A stretch of 64,000 bases of DNA from positions 1-64,000 of the forward strand of contig NZ_JANTHZ010000006.1 of NCBI RefSeq assembly GCF_024752355.1. The letters run 5' to 3'. A program made the translations under genes and the position numbers. This DNA is from Ancylobacter mangrovi. GTDB lineage: Bacteria > Pseudomonadota > Alphaproteobacteria > Rhizobiales > Xanthobacteraceae. The notes beneath the pieces were generated by a model. That model had not been told where the DNA came from, made no database searches, and worked only from the letters and a program-made list of their open reading frames with translations. Every line of letters begins with the position of its first letter. Positions within the stretch are counted from its first letter, which is position 1. Positions 16,318 to 24,853 of the stretch are shown one piece after another.

Positions 16318-19300
16318 TCATTGTGAGCCGGCCGCTTCCGCCTGTTCCTGCTTTCGCATCCGCCGGCGTTCGCCGAAGCCGGCGAGCCAGCGGCAGACCA
16401 CGTAGAAGGTCGGCGTGAACAGCAGGCCGAAGAAGGTCACGCCGATCATGCCGGAGAACACCGCCGTGCCGAGCGCCTGGCGCAGCTCGGAGCCGGCGCC
16501 GGTCGCCCGCACCAGCGGCACCACGCCGAGGATGAAGGCCAGCGAGGTCATGATGATCGGCCGCAGGCGGAGCTGGGCCGCATGCTGGGCGGCGGCGAAG
16601 CGGTTCTCGCCGCGGTCCTCGAGCTGCTTGGCGAATTCCACGATCAGGATCGCGTTCTTCGCCGCCAGACCGATGAGCACGATGAAGCCCACCTGGGACA
16701 GGATGTTGTTGTCCTGCCCGCGTATCAATATGCCCGCCACTGCCGCGATCAGGCACATTGGCACGATGAGCACCACCGCGAGCGGCAGCGTCAGGCTCTC
16801 ATACTGCGCCGCCAGCACGAGGAAGACGAACACCACGCCGAGCGCGAAGGCGAAGATCGCGGTGTTGCCCGCCCTCACCTGCTGATAGGCGAGCGTCGTC
16901 CACTCAAAGGCGAAGCCGTCCGGCAGCGTCTCCGCCGCCAGCTTCTCCATGGTCTGGATCGCCTGGCCCTGCGAGGTGCCGGGCTGGGTGTCGCCGTCGA
17001 GCTCCGCCGCCGGGTAGAGGTTGTAGCGCGGCACGCGGTAGGGGCCCGCAATGTCGCGCACCGTGGCGAAGGAGCCGATCGGCACCGTCTCGCCGTCCGC
17101 GTTCTTCACCCTCAGCCGCAGCAGGTCCTCCTGCGTCAGGCGATAGGGCGCGTCGGCCTGCGCCTGCACGCGGTAGGTACGGCCGAACAGGTTGAAGTCG
17201 TTGACGTAGGACGAGCCGATATAGGTCTGCAGCGTCGCGAACACGTCCGCCATGTTGACGCCGAGGAGCTGCGCCTTGGTGCGGTCGATGTCGAGGAAGA
17301 GCTGCGGCGTCGAGGTCTCGAACAGCGAATAGACCTGCTTGAGACCCGGCGTCTGGTTCGCCTTGCCCATCATCGCGTAAACCGCGTTCTGCAGCGCGCC
17401 ATAGCCGCGCCCGCCACGATCCTCGATCATCATGCGATAGCCGCCGGCATTGCCGATGCCCTGAACGGGCGGCGGCATCACCACGATCATCTGCGCTTCC
17501 TCGATGGCCCCGAGCTCGCCGAACAGCTTGCCCTGGATCGCTGCGGCGGATTCGCCCGGATTCTTGGCACGCTCTTCGGCCGGGCCGAGGATGAGGAACA
17601 TGGCGCCCGCGTTCGGCGCGTTGGTGAAGGTCGCGCCGGAGAAGCCGACGATGTTCACCACATGGGAGACGCCGGGCGTGCCGAGGGCGATCTTCGCCGC
17701 CCGCGTCATCACCTCGTTGGTGCGCTCGAGCGCCGCGCCGCCGGGAAGCTGCGCCGCGACGATCAGGTAGCCGCGGTCCTGCGCCGGGATGAAGCCCTGC
17801 GGCGTCATCCGGAACAGCTGGAAGCCGCCGGCGAGGATGCCCGCATAGACGATGAGCACGATCACCGCGAAGCGCACGACGCGCCCGGTGAACCAGCCAT
17901 AGCCGCGCGAGAGGCCGTTGAAGCCCTTGTTGAAGTAGTAGAAGAAGCCGGTGAACGGGCGCGCATACCAGGCCGGCTTGTGGTCCGGCCCCCGATGCGG
18001 GCGCAGCAGCAGCGCGCACATGGCCGGCGACAGCGTCAGCGACACCAGCAGCGAGATCAGCGTCGAGCCCGCGATGGTCAGCGCGAACTGGCGGTAGAAC
18101 TCGCCCGAGATGCCGGTGATGAAGGCCGACGGCACGAACACCGAGGCCAGCACCAGCGAGATCGCGATCAGCGCCCCGCCGACCTCGTCCATGGTCTTGT
18201 AGGCCGCGTCGCGTGGACTGAGGCCGGTGGAGATGTTGTGCTCCACGCTTTCCACCACGACGATCGCGTCGTCCACCACGATGCCGATGGCCAGCACGAG
18301 GCCGAACAGCGACAGATTGTTCAGCGAGAAGCCGAACAGGCTCATGATGAAGAAGGTGCCGATCAGCGAGACCGGGATGGCGAGGATCGGGATGATCGCC
18401 GCCCGCCAGGTCTGCAGGAACAGGATCACCACGATCACCACCAGCACGATCGCCTCGATGATCGTGTCCTCCACCGCGCGCACCGATTCGGCGATGAACT
18501 GGGTCGGGTTGTACGCGGTCGAGTAGGCGAGGCCCTGCGGGAAGTTCTTGGCGATCTCCACCATCTGCTGCGAGATCGCCTGGCCGGTGGCCAGCGCGTT
18601 CGAGCCCGGGAGCTGGAAGATGCCGAGCGCGACCGAGGGCTTGGAGTCGTAGTAGGAGATCGAGGAGTTGTCCTGTCCCTCGATGTCGATCCGCGCCACG
18701 TCGCGCAGGCGCACCACCGCGTCGCCGGTCTGGCGCACGACGATGTTGCCGAACTCCTCCGGCGTCGACAGGCGGCCGAGCGTGCGCACCGCCACCTGGA
18801 AGGCGTTCTGCTTGGCCACCGGCGGCGCGTTCAGCACGCCCGAGGCGACCTGCAGGTTCTGCGCCTGGAGCGCGGCGGTCACGTCCGTCGCGGTGAGGTT
18901 CAGCGCCTGCAGCTTCTCCGGGTCGAGCCAGACCTGCATCGCATAGTCGCGCGAGCCGAACACGGTGATCGAGCCCACGCCCGGCACGCGCTGGAGCTGG
19001 TCCTTGATCTGCAGGTTCGCGTAGTTGGAGATGAACAGCGAATCGCGCGAATTGTCGGGCGAGAACAGGCTGACCACCATCAGGATGTCCGGCGAGGACT
19101 TCGCGACGGTGACGCCGATCTGCTGCACTTCCTGCGGCAGGCGCGGCGTGGCGGTGGCCACGCGGTTCTGCACCTGCACCTGCGCGATGTCGAGATCGGT
19201 GCCGATGTCGAAGGTCACGGCGATCGAGAACCGGCCGTCGGCGGTCGAGTTGGAGGAGATGTAGAGCATCCCCTCCACGCCGTTGATCTGTTGCTCGATC

Positions 19301-19497
19301 GGCGAGACCACCGTGTCGGCCACGGTTTCCGCGCTCGCGCCCGGGTACTGGCCGGTGACGTTCACCACCGGCGGAGCGATGTCGGGATACTGGGCGACCG
19401 GCAGCGCGAAGAACGCGACGCCGCCGAGGATCATGACGATGACCGATACCACCGAAGCAAAGATGGGCCGGTCGATGAAGAAATGTGAAAATCGCAT
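16318..19497 (-). CDS. RND multidrug efflux permease, HAE1 family
   Basis: A 1059-residue inner-membrane pump of AcrB/MexB type. It opens with MRFSHFFIDRPIFA and has the paired RND halves (two groups of six helices with large periplasmic loops). The proton-relay motif is seen in helix 4 as VLAIGIVVDDAIVVVE, with the two adjacent aspartates. It would take up drugs, dyes or detergent-like molecules from the periplasm and export them with an outer-membrane channel. The adaptor gene is 17 bases upstream on the same strand. No channel gene follows; the TolC-like protein at 39056-40465 is the nearest candidate. Confidence 0.95.
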   Translation of the reverse strand: MRFSHFFIDRPIFASVVSVIVMILGGVAFFALPVAQYPDIAPPVVNVTGQYPGASAETVADTVVSPIEQQINGVEGMLYISSNSTADGRFSIAVTFDIGTDLDIAQVQVQNRVATATPRLPQEVQQIGVTVAKSSPDILMVVSLFSPDNSRDSLFISNYANLQIKDQLQRVPGVGSITVFGSRDYAMQVWLDPEKLQALNLTATDVTAALQAQNLQVASGVLNAPPVAKQNAFQVAVRTLGRLSTPEEFGNIVVRQTGDAVVRLRDVARIDIEGQDNSSISYYDSKPSVALGIFQLPGSNALATGQAISQQMVEIAKNFPQGLAYSTAYNPTQFIAESVRAVEDTIIEAIVLVVIVVILFLQTWRAAIIPILAIPVSLIGTFFIMSLFGFSLNNLSLFGLVLAIGIVVDDAIVVVESVEHNISTGLSPRDAAYKTMDEVGGALIAISLVLASVFVPSAFITGISGEFYRQFALTIAGSTLISLLVSLTLSPAMCALLLRPHRGPDHKPAWYARPFTGFFYYFNKGFNGLSRGYGWFTGRVVRFAVIVLIVYAGILAGGFQLFRMTPQGFIPAQDRGYLIVAAQLPGGAALERTNEVMTRAAKIALGTPGVSHVVNIVGFSGATFTNAPNAGAMFLILGPAEERAKNPGESAAAIQGKLFGELGAIEEAQMIVVMPPPVQGIGNAGGYRMMIEDRGGRGYGALQNAVYAMMGKANQTPGLKQVYSLFETSTPQLFLDIDRTKAQLLGVNMADVFATLQTYIGSSYVNDFNLFGRTYRVQAQADAPYRLTQEDLLRLRVKNADGETVPIGSFATVRDIAGPYRVPRYNLYPAAELDGDTQPGTSQGQAIQTMEKLAAETLPDGFAFEWTTLAYQQVRAGNTAIFAFALGVVFVFLVLAAQYESLTLPLAVVLIVPMCLIAAVAGILIRGQDNNILSQVGFIVLIGLAAKNAILIVEFAKQLEDRGENRFAAAQHAAQLRLRPIIMTSLAFILGVVPLVRATGAGSELRQALGTAVFSGMIGVTFFGLLFTPTFYVVCRWLAGFGERRRMRKQEQAEAAGSQ

Positions 19498-19514
19498 GGA
19501 GCCAGCTCCCGCGC

Positions 19515-20741
19515 TCAGTTGGCGGGCTTGGCGGCAGCCGAGCCGGTGCCTTCGCCGGCAGCGGCAGCCTCGGCGGGCGCCTTCGGCTCCTCCGGCTTGC
19601 CCACCACCTTGGAGCCGGGCCGAATCCGCATGAGGCCGTTCACCACCACGAGGTCATCCTTCTCGATGCCGCTCGTGATCACGCGCTGGCCGTCATAGAC
19701 CCGGCCGAGCGTGACGTATTTCACCTGCGGGACCTGCGGCTCGTCGCCCGGCTGCATCGCATAGACGAACTTGCGCGTCTGCTCCGTGCCGATGGCGACG
19801 TCCGGCACCGTCAGCACCTCGTGCGGCGCCGAGGACGGCACCTCCACGCGGCCGAACATGCCGGGGGTGAAGGTTCCCTCCGGGTTCTTGAACACGGCGC
19901 GGCCGCGAATGGTGCCGGTGGTCTCGCTGATGCGGTTGTCCACGAAGTCGAGCGTGCCCTCATGGGGGAAGCCCTTCTCGTCGATCAGCTCCAGCTTGAC
20001 CGGGATCGCATCGGCCTTGTCGCCCATCTGCTTGGCCATGCGCTGGTAGCGCAGGTAGGAGGCCTCGTCATAGGTGAACTCGAAATAGATCGGGTCGATC
20101 GAGACGATGGTGGCGAGCAGCGTATTGGTGTTGGTGCCGCCCGAGCCGCCGGTCACGAGGTTGCCGACCGAGACCTTGCGGTCGCCGATGCGGCCGGTGA
20201 CCGGGGCGTGCAGCTCGGTGAATTCGAGATCGAGCTCGGCCGCGTGCACGGCCGCCTCGGCCGCCGCCGCGGCGGCGCGGGCGGAGCGCTCGGTCTGCAG
20301 GCGCTGGTCGTAGGTCTGCTTGGAGATCGCGGTCGAGGTCTTGTCCTCGATCAGGGTCTTCGCGCGCTGCAGGTCGGAATTGGCGAAGTCGAGATCGGCC
20401 TGCGCCTTGTCCAGGTTGGCCTTGGCCTGATCGAGCGCGACCTGGAACGGGCGCTTGTCGATCGAGAACAGCAGGTCGCCCTTCTTCACGATCTGACCAT
20501 CGGTGAAGTTGATGGTCTCCAGATAGCCGGAGACGCGGGCATAGACGTTGATGAGGTCGACCGCGGCGAAGCGGCCGACATACTCGTCATAGTCGGTAAT
20601 GGTGCGCGTTTCCGGCTTGGCGACGGTCACGGGCGGCGCCTGCGGCGCCTGTTGCTGGGCCTGCTGTTCCGAGCAGGCCGCCAGCGCGAGAGCGGCGGCG
20701 ACAACGACAAGAGCGGGAAGGCGCGACAAGGCGGTGTTCAT
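19515..20741 (-). CDS. RND periplasmic adaptor (membrane fusion) lipoprotein
   Basis: A 408-residue adaptor with a lipobox ending LAAC at Cys23, so anchored in the inner membrane. The order is typical: lipoyl half (VYARVSGYLETI), a long alpha hairpin with Ala-rich heptads, second lipoyl half, beta-barrel and membrane-proximal domains (to about 370), then a Pro/Ala/Glu tail. It links the RND permease to an outer-membrane channel. The ATG at 20741 is chosen because it gives an immediate lipoprotein signal; the frame remains open upstream to 21137 through the murJ 3' end without family-like sequence. No dedicated repressor lies nearby. Confidence 0.92.
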   Translation of the reverse strand: MNTALSRLPALVVVAAALALAACSEQQAQQQAPQAPPVTVAKPETRTITDYDEYVGRFAAVDLINVYARVSGYLETINFTDGQIVKKGDLLFSIDKRPFQVALDQAKANLDKAQADLDFANSDLQRAKTLIEDKTSTAISKQTYDQRLQTERSARAAAAAAEAAVHAAELDLEFTELHAPVTGRIGDRKVSVGNLVTGGSGGTNTNTLLATIVSIDPIYFEFTYDEASYLRYQRMAKQMGDKADAIPVKLELIDEKGFPHEGTLDFVDNRISETTGTIRGRAVFKNPEGTFTPGMFGRVEVPSSAPHEVLTVPDVAIGTEQTRKFVYAMQPGDEPQVPQVKYVTLGRVYDGQRVITSGIEKDDLVVVNGLMRIRPGSKVVGKPEEPKAPAEAAAAGEGTGSAAAKPAN

Positions 20742-20881
20742 GCAACCGTCTCCGAGAAAGGCAAAAAAAGCGCTCCGGCCCCCACTCGAAGCAACGCGAC
20801 GCGACCCGGCCCGCTCCCGGGAACGCTCAACGCGACACGCCACTAGCACAACTTTGCTGCACCGCGTAAGCAATAAAAGTG

Positions 20882-22432
20882 TCAACGTAACTTCGGCTGG
20901 GGTTGCCCACGAAGCAGGGCACGCAAATAACGCGGTCCGATCAGGGTGATGACCAGCGCGGCATAGACCGCACCGCCTGCTGCAACGCACATAAGCAGCT
21001 GGGTCTCGTTTTGCAATGCAGCGAGACTTGCGACGAGCTGGCGCGAGTGCTTTTCGACAATATACAGCGTCGCCGCGACCCCGAGGCCGATCAGGACGAG
21101 GCGCGGCAGGATGCGCAGGAGCTGGGTGTCGCCACACTCATAGCCGCGCCGCCGCGCCAGGAAGGCGAGCAGCAGCACGCAGATCCAGCCGCCCACGGAG
21201 GTGGCGAAGGCGAGGCCCACCTGGGCGAGGCTGTCCATCAGCCAGATCTTGATGAGAATGTTGATGCAGGCCGCGCCGAGCGTCGCCATCACCGGTGTAC
21301 GCGTGTCGCCGCGCGCATAGAAGGGCGACATGAAGGCCCGCATCACCACGAACGGCACCAGGCCGAGCCCATAGGCCGCCAGCGTCTGCCCCGCCGCCTC
21401 CGCCGCCTCCGGCGTGAAGGCCCCGCGCATGAACAGGCCGCGCATCAGCAGTTCCGGTATCACCAGCGAGGCGGCGAGGAAGGGCAGGACCAGCAGCAGG
21501 GTCAGCTCGATCGCCCGCGCCTGCGCATGGCGGGCGCCCTCGAAATCCTCCGCCGCGATGCGCCGCGACATCTCCGGCAGCAGCACCACGCCGGCGGCGA
21601 TGCCCACCACGCCGATCGGAAGCTGGTTGATGCGGTCGGCGTAGAACAGCGCCGCCACCGCGCCCTGCGGCAGGAAGGAGGCGATGATGGTGTCGGCGAA
21701 GATGGCGAGCTGCACGCCCGCCGAGCCGATGATCGCCGGCCCCAGCGCGATCAGGAAGCGCCGCATCTCGGGATCGAGCCGCGGCCGGCCGAAGCGCAGG
21801 CCGAGACCGTGCGATTCGGAATCGTAGACGAGCAGAGCGACCTGCAGGAAGCCCGAGATCAGCACGCCCCAGGCCGCCGCCGCACCGGCATTGGGAAACA
21901 GCCCGACGACGCTGAGCGTCCCCACCATCGAGACGTTGAGCAGGATCGACGCCGCCGCCGCGGCCCAGAACCGCTCATTGGCGTTGAGCACCCCGCCGAC
22001 CAGCGTCACCACCGCGATCAGGCCGAGATAGGGAAAGGTGATGCGGGTGAAGTCGACCGTCAGCGCGAAGCGCTCGGGATCGCTGGAGAGGCCCGGCGCC
22101 AGGGTCGCCACCACCCAGTCCGTCGCCACCAGCGCGAAGGCGAGGATGGCGAGTTGCACCAGCACCACGGCGGTCAGGATGCCGTCGGCGAAGCGATTGG
22201 CCTTGGCGTCGCCCTCGGTCGTCTTCACCCGCGCATAGGCGGGGATGAAGGCGGTGTTGAAGGCGCCCTCGGCGAAGATGGAGCGGAAATGGTTCGGCAG
22301 CCGGAAGGCGATGTAGAACGCGTCCGCCACCGGCCCGGCGCCGAGCACGGCCGCCATCACGATGTCGCGGATGAAGCCGGTCAGCCGCGAAAGCAGCGTC
22401 CAGCCGCCGACGGAGAAGATGGAGCGAATCAT
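20882..22432 (-). CDS. murJ: Lipid II flippase MurJ
   Basis: A 516-residue MOP-superfamily membrane protein with about 14 helices. The N-terminus (SVGGWTLLSRLTGFIRDIVMA) and AFYIAFRLPNHFRSIFAEGAFNTAFIP are typical of MurJ and contain the conserved arginines. It flips lipid II across the inner membrane for peptidoglycan synthesis. The alphaproteobacterial glnD-murJ-trpS order is not seen here. It ends 140 bases upstream of the RND adaptor gene on the same strand. Confidence 0.95.
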   Translation of the reverse strand: MIRSIFSVGGWTLLSRLTGFIRDIVMAAVLGAGPVADAFYIAFRLPNHFRSIFAEGAFNTAFIPAYARVKTTEGDAKANRFADGILTAVVLVQLAILAFALVATDWVVATLAPGLSSDPERFALTVDFTRITFPYLGLIAVVTLVGGVLNANERFWAAAAASILLNVSMVGTLSVVGLFPNAGAAAAWGVLISGFLQVALLVYDSESHGLGLRFGRPRLDPEMRRFLIALGPAIIGSAGVQLAIFADTIIASFLPQGAVAALFYADRINQLPIGVVGIAAGVVLLPEMSRRIAAEDFEGARHAQARAIELTLLLVLPFLAASLVIPELLMRGLFMRGAFTPEAAEAAGQTLAAYGLGLVPFVVMRAFMSPFYARGDTRTPVMATLGAACINILIKIWLMDSLAQVGLAFATSVGGWICVLLLAFLARRRGYECGDTQLLRILPRLVLIGLGVAATLYIVEKHSRQLVASLAALQNETQLLMCVAAGGAVYAALVITLIGPRYLRALLRGQPQPKLR

Positions 22433-22553
22433 GCGAAACCCGGCCGCGTTGAGCGGGGCCGGAACCTAGCCGAGCCCCGCCTCTCCCGCCAGCCGGCCGG
22501 CCGCACGGAGGCGAACACGGCCGCGCCGGGCGGCGCTCCCCTTCAGCGCGGCG

Positions 22554-23711
22554 TCAGCCGCCCAGCGCGCGGCGCACTGCCGCGATGACGCGGTCCTGCG
22601 TCGCCTCGTCAAGATAGGCGTGCATCGGCAGGCTGATCACCTCGCCGGCGAGCTTCTCGCAGACCGGCAGGCCGTTGCCGGCGGACGGATACTGCTCATA
22701 GGCGGGCTGCATGTGCATCGGCAGGCGATAATACACCGCCGTCGGCACGCCCTCCTTCTGCAGCGCCGGGCCGAGCGCGTCGCGCCCGCCCTGCGGCACC
22801 CGGATGGTGTACTGCGCCCAGACCGAGGTCGCGCGCGGGTCGACCGCCGGAACGATGCACACATCGGCGAGCGCGGCGTTGTAGCGCTCGGCGACCTTCT
22901 GCCGGGCCGCGACCTCGTCCTCGAAGATCGCCAGCTTTTCCAGGAGGATAGCGGCCTGGATCGTGTCGAGCCGGCCGGTCATGCCGATGCGCACGTTCTG
23001 GTACTTGTCGACACCCTGCCCGTGCTCGCGCACGCTCTTGAGCACCGGAACCAGATCGTCGTCATCGGTGAACACCGCGCCGCCGTCGCCGAAGCAGCCA
23101 AGTGGCTTGGCCGGGAAGAAGCTGGTCGCGGTGGCGTCGCCGAACGAGCCGGTGCGCTTGCCGTTCCAGGTCGCGCCGAAGCCCTGCGCGGTGTCGCACA
23201 GCACCTTCAGCCCGTTGGCCTTGGCGATGGCCTCGATGGCGTCGAGGTCGGCCGGCTGGCCGAACAGGTCGACCGGGATGACCACCTTCGGCGTCAGCCC
23301 CTTGCGCTTCGCGACCTCGATGGCGGCCTCGAGGCTCGCCGGGTCCATGTTGAAGGTGTCGGCCAGCACGTCGACGAACACCGGCGTCGCCCCGACCCAC
23401 GGCACTACCTCCGCGGTGGCGCAGAAGGTGAAGGAGGGGCAGAACACCGCGTCGCCCGGCTTCACGCCCCAGGCCATCAGGATCATGGCCAGCGCATCGG
23501 TGCCGCTGGAGCAGGCGATGGCGTGGCGGGCGCCGGCGAAGGCCGCGAGCCGGCTTTCCAGCTCCGCAACTTCCGGCCCGTTCACGAACCGGCAGTGGTT
23601 CAGCACGCGGGTCACCGCGTCGTCGATGCGCGTGCCCAGCCGGGCGCGCTGGGCGGCGACGTCGATGAAGGGGATCGGCGCCAGTTCGGTCTTCACATGG
23701 GTGTTCATCAT
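22554..23711 (-). CDS. DegT/DnrJ/EryC1-type sugar aminotransferase (GnnB/WbpE-like)
   Basis: A 385-residue PLP aminotransferase of the sugar type. The PLP lysine fits Lys202 in FPAKPLGCFGDGG and the cofactor-binding aspartate fits Asp173 in LCDTAQGFGA. It starts at a tandem ATG (23711/23708), 11 bases after the stop of the Gfo/Idh/MocA gene on the same strand. Such a pair oxidises then aminates C3 of a UDP-sugar. Two known pathways fit: GnnA/GnnB, making UDP-GlcNAc3N for amide-linked lipid A, or WbpB/WbpE, making a 2,3-diamino uronic acid for O-antigen. I lean to the lipid A role because related families have diaminoglucose lipid A, but this is inference. Confidence 0.87.
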   Translation of the reverse strand: MMNTHVKTELAPIPFIDVAAQRARLGTRIDDAVTRVLNHCRFVNGPEVAELESRLAAFAGARHAIACSSGTDALAMILMAWGVKPGDAVFCPSFTFCATAEVVPWVGATPVFVDVLADTFNMDPASLEAAIEVAKRKGLTPKVVIPVDLFGQPADLDAIEAIAKANGLKVLCDTAQGFGATWNGKRTGSFGDATATSFFPAKPLGCFGDGGAVFTDDDDLVPVLKSVREHGQGVDKYQNVRIGMTGRLDTIQAAILLEKLAIFEDEVAARQKVAERYNAALADVCIVPAVDPRATSVWAQYTIRVPQGGRDALGPALQKEGVPTAVYYRLPMHMQPAYEQYPSAGNGLPVCEKLAGEVISLPMHAYLDEATQDRVIAAVRRALGG

Positions 23712-23722
23712 CTTGTCCTGGC

Positions 23723-24709
23723 TCAGCCGGCGACCTTGAGGCGGCGCGGCGCCTCGGCCGGCGTGGGCTCCCCGAGGCAGCGGATGGCGGTGGCGATGGC
23801 CGCGACCCCGTCCTCGCCGGTCACCGCCGAATCCTTGTCGCCGCGCACCGCTTCGAGGAAGCGGTTCAGCTCGACGCGCAGCGGCTCGGCATAGGCCACC
23901 GGCAGGTGGCGCATCGAGTAGCTGCCGTCCGGCTTGTAGTCGAAGCACTCGGTCACCTGCCGGGTCAGCAGGTCGCCGATGACGTATTTGTTGCGGGTCG
24001 CCACATGCACCGTGCGCGCCTTGAAGGGCGTCAGCCAGTTGGTGTTGATGTGGGCGAGCACGCCGTTGGCGGTGCGGAACTGCAGCAGCGCGATGTCCTC
24101 GCGGTCCGCCACCGCCGCCTTCACCTGCGGCTGGATCTCGGCGATCTGCGAGCCGGTGAAATGGCAGATCAGGTCGATGTCGTGCACGGCGAGGTCGATC
24201 ACCACGCCGACATTGGACATGCGCGGGGGGAACGGTCCGACGCGGGTGATGCCGATGGAGAGGATCTCCTCGCCGCGAATGGCGTTCTTGATCGCCTCGA
24301 CCGCCGGGTTGAACCGCTCGACATGGCCGACCATCAGCGCCACGCCCTTGGCGCGGGCGGCGGCGACGATGGCTTCGGCCTCGGCCACTACGGGGGCGAT
24401 CGGCTTTTCCACAAGAACGTGCTTGCCGGCCTCGATGGCGGTGAGCGCGATGTCGTGGTGAAGGTGCGTGGGCGCAGCCACCACCAGCGCGTCGACGCCG
24501 CGCTCGATCAGGTCGGCGATACCCGGCACCGCCTCGCATCCGAGCAGGGCCGCGACCTTGCCGCGCTGGCCGTCATCGGGATCGGCGATGCCGACCAGCG
24601 TCGCGCCCGGCAGGTCCGACAGCACGCGGGCGTGGTTGTAGCCCATGACGCCGACGCCGACGACGCCGACGCGGATCGGATGGGGCGCCTCGGTCGGACT
24701 GTTCGGCAT
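23723..24709 (-). CDS. Gfo/Idh/MocA oxidoreductase (GnnA/WbpB-like)
   Basis: A 328-residue NAD(P)-dependent oxidoreductase: Rossmann domain with VGVVGVGVMGYNHARVL near residue 13, the family EKPIAP motif around residue 100 with its catalytic lysine, and a C-terminal alpha/beta domain. AVHDIDLICHF holds the usual substrate-site aspartate and histidine. It is the first gene of a two-gene unit with the aminotransferase. The pair should convert a UDP-N-acetyl sugar at C3 to ketone and then amine. AGGAATCG lies just before the ATG at 24709. Confidence 0.87.
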   Translation of the reverse strand: MPNSPTEAPHPIRVGVVGVGVMGYNHARVLSDLPGATLVGIADPDDGQRGKVAALLGCEAVPGIADLIERGVDALVVAAPTHLHHDIALTAIEAGKHVLVEKPIAPVVAEAEAIVAAARAKGVALMVGHVERFNPAVEAIKNAIRGEEILSIGITRVGPFPPRMSNVGVVIDLAVHDIDLICHFTGSQIAEIQPQVKAAVADREDIALLQFRTANGVLAHINTNWLTPFKARTVHVATRNKYVIGDLLTRQVTECFDYKPDGSYSMRHLPVAYAEPLRVELNRFLEAVRGDKDSAVTGEDGVAAIATAIRCLGEPTPAEAPRRLKVAG

Positions 24710-24853
24710 GATCGATTCCTAATGTCGGCTCGTGAAGATGCCCGGGGTCTAACACGCGCCTCGGGGCAAGACGAGGCGGAGCGGCGCGATTCGCCGCCCG
24801 CGCGGTTCAATCATTGATTCAGGATGTTACCGCGCCTGCACAGGCCGCCGGGC

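Noticed and set aside
16582-19488. A 968-residue open frame antisense to the RND permease
   Set aside because: It mirrors codon bias of the real gene in GC-rich DNA; its sequence is His/Arg/Asp-rich with no recognisable family, and the opposite strand encodes an unmistakable RND pump.
22453-22480. A 7-bp GC-rich inverted repeat between the aminotransferase gene and murJ
   Set aside because: 14-base loop, no T-run on either side and high local GC make chance pairing likely.
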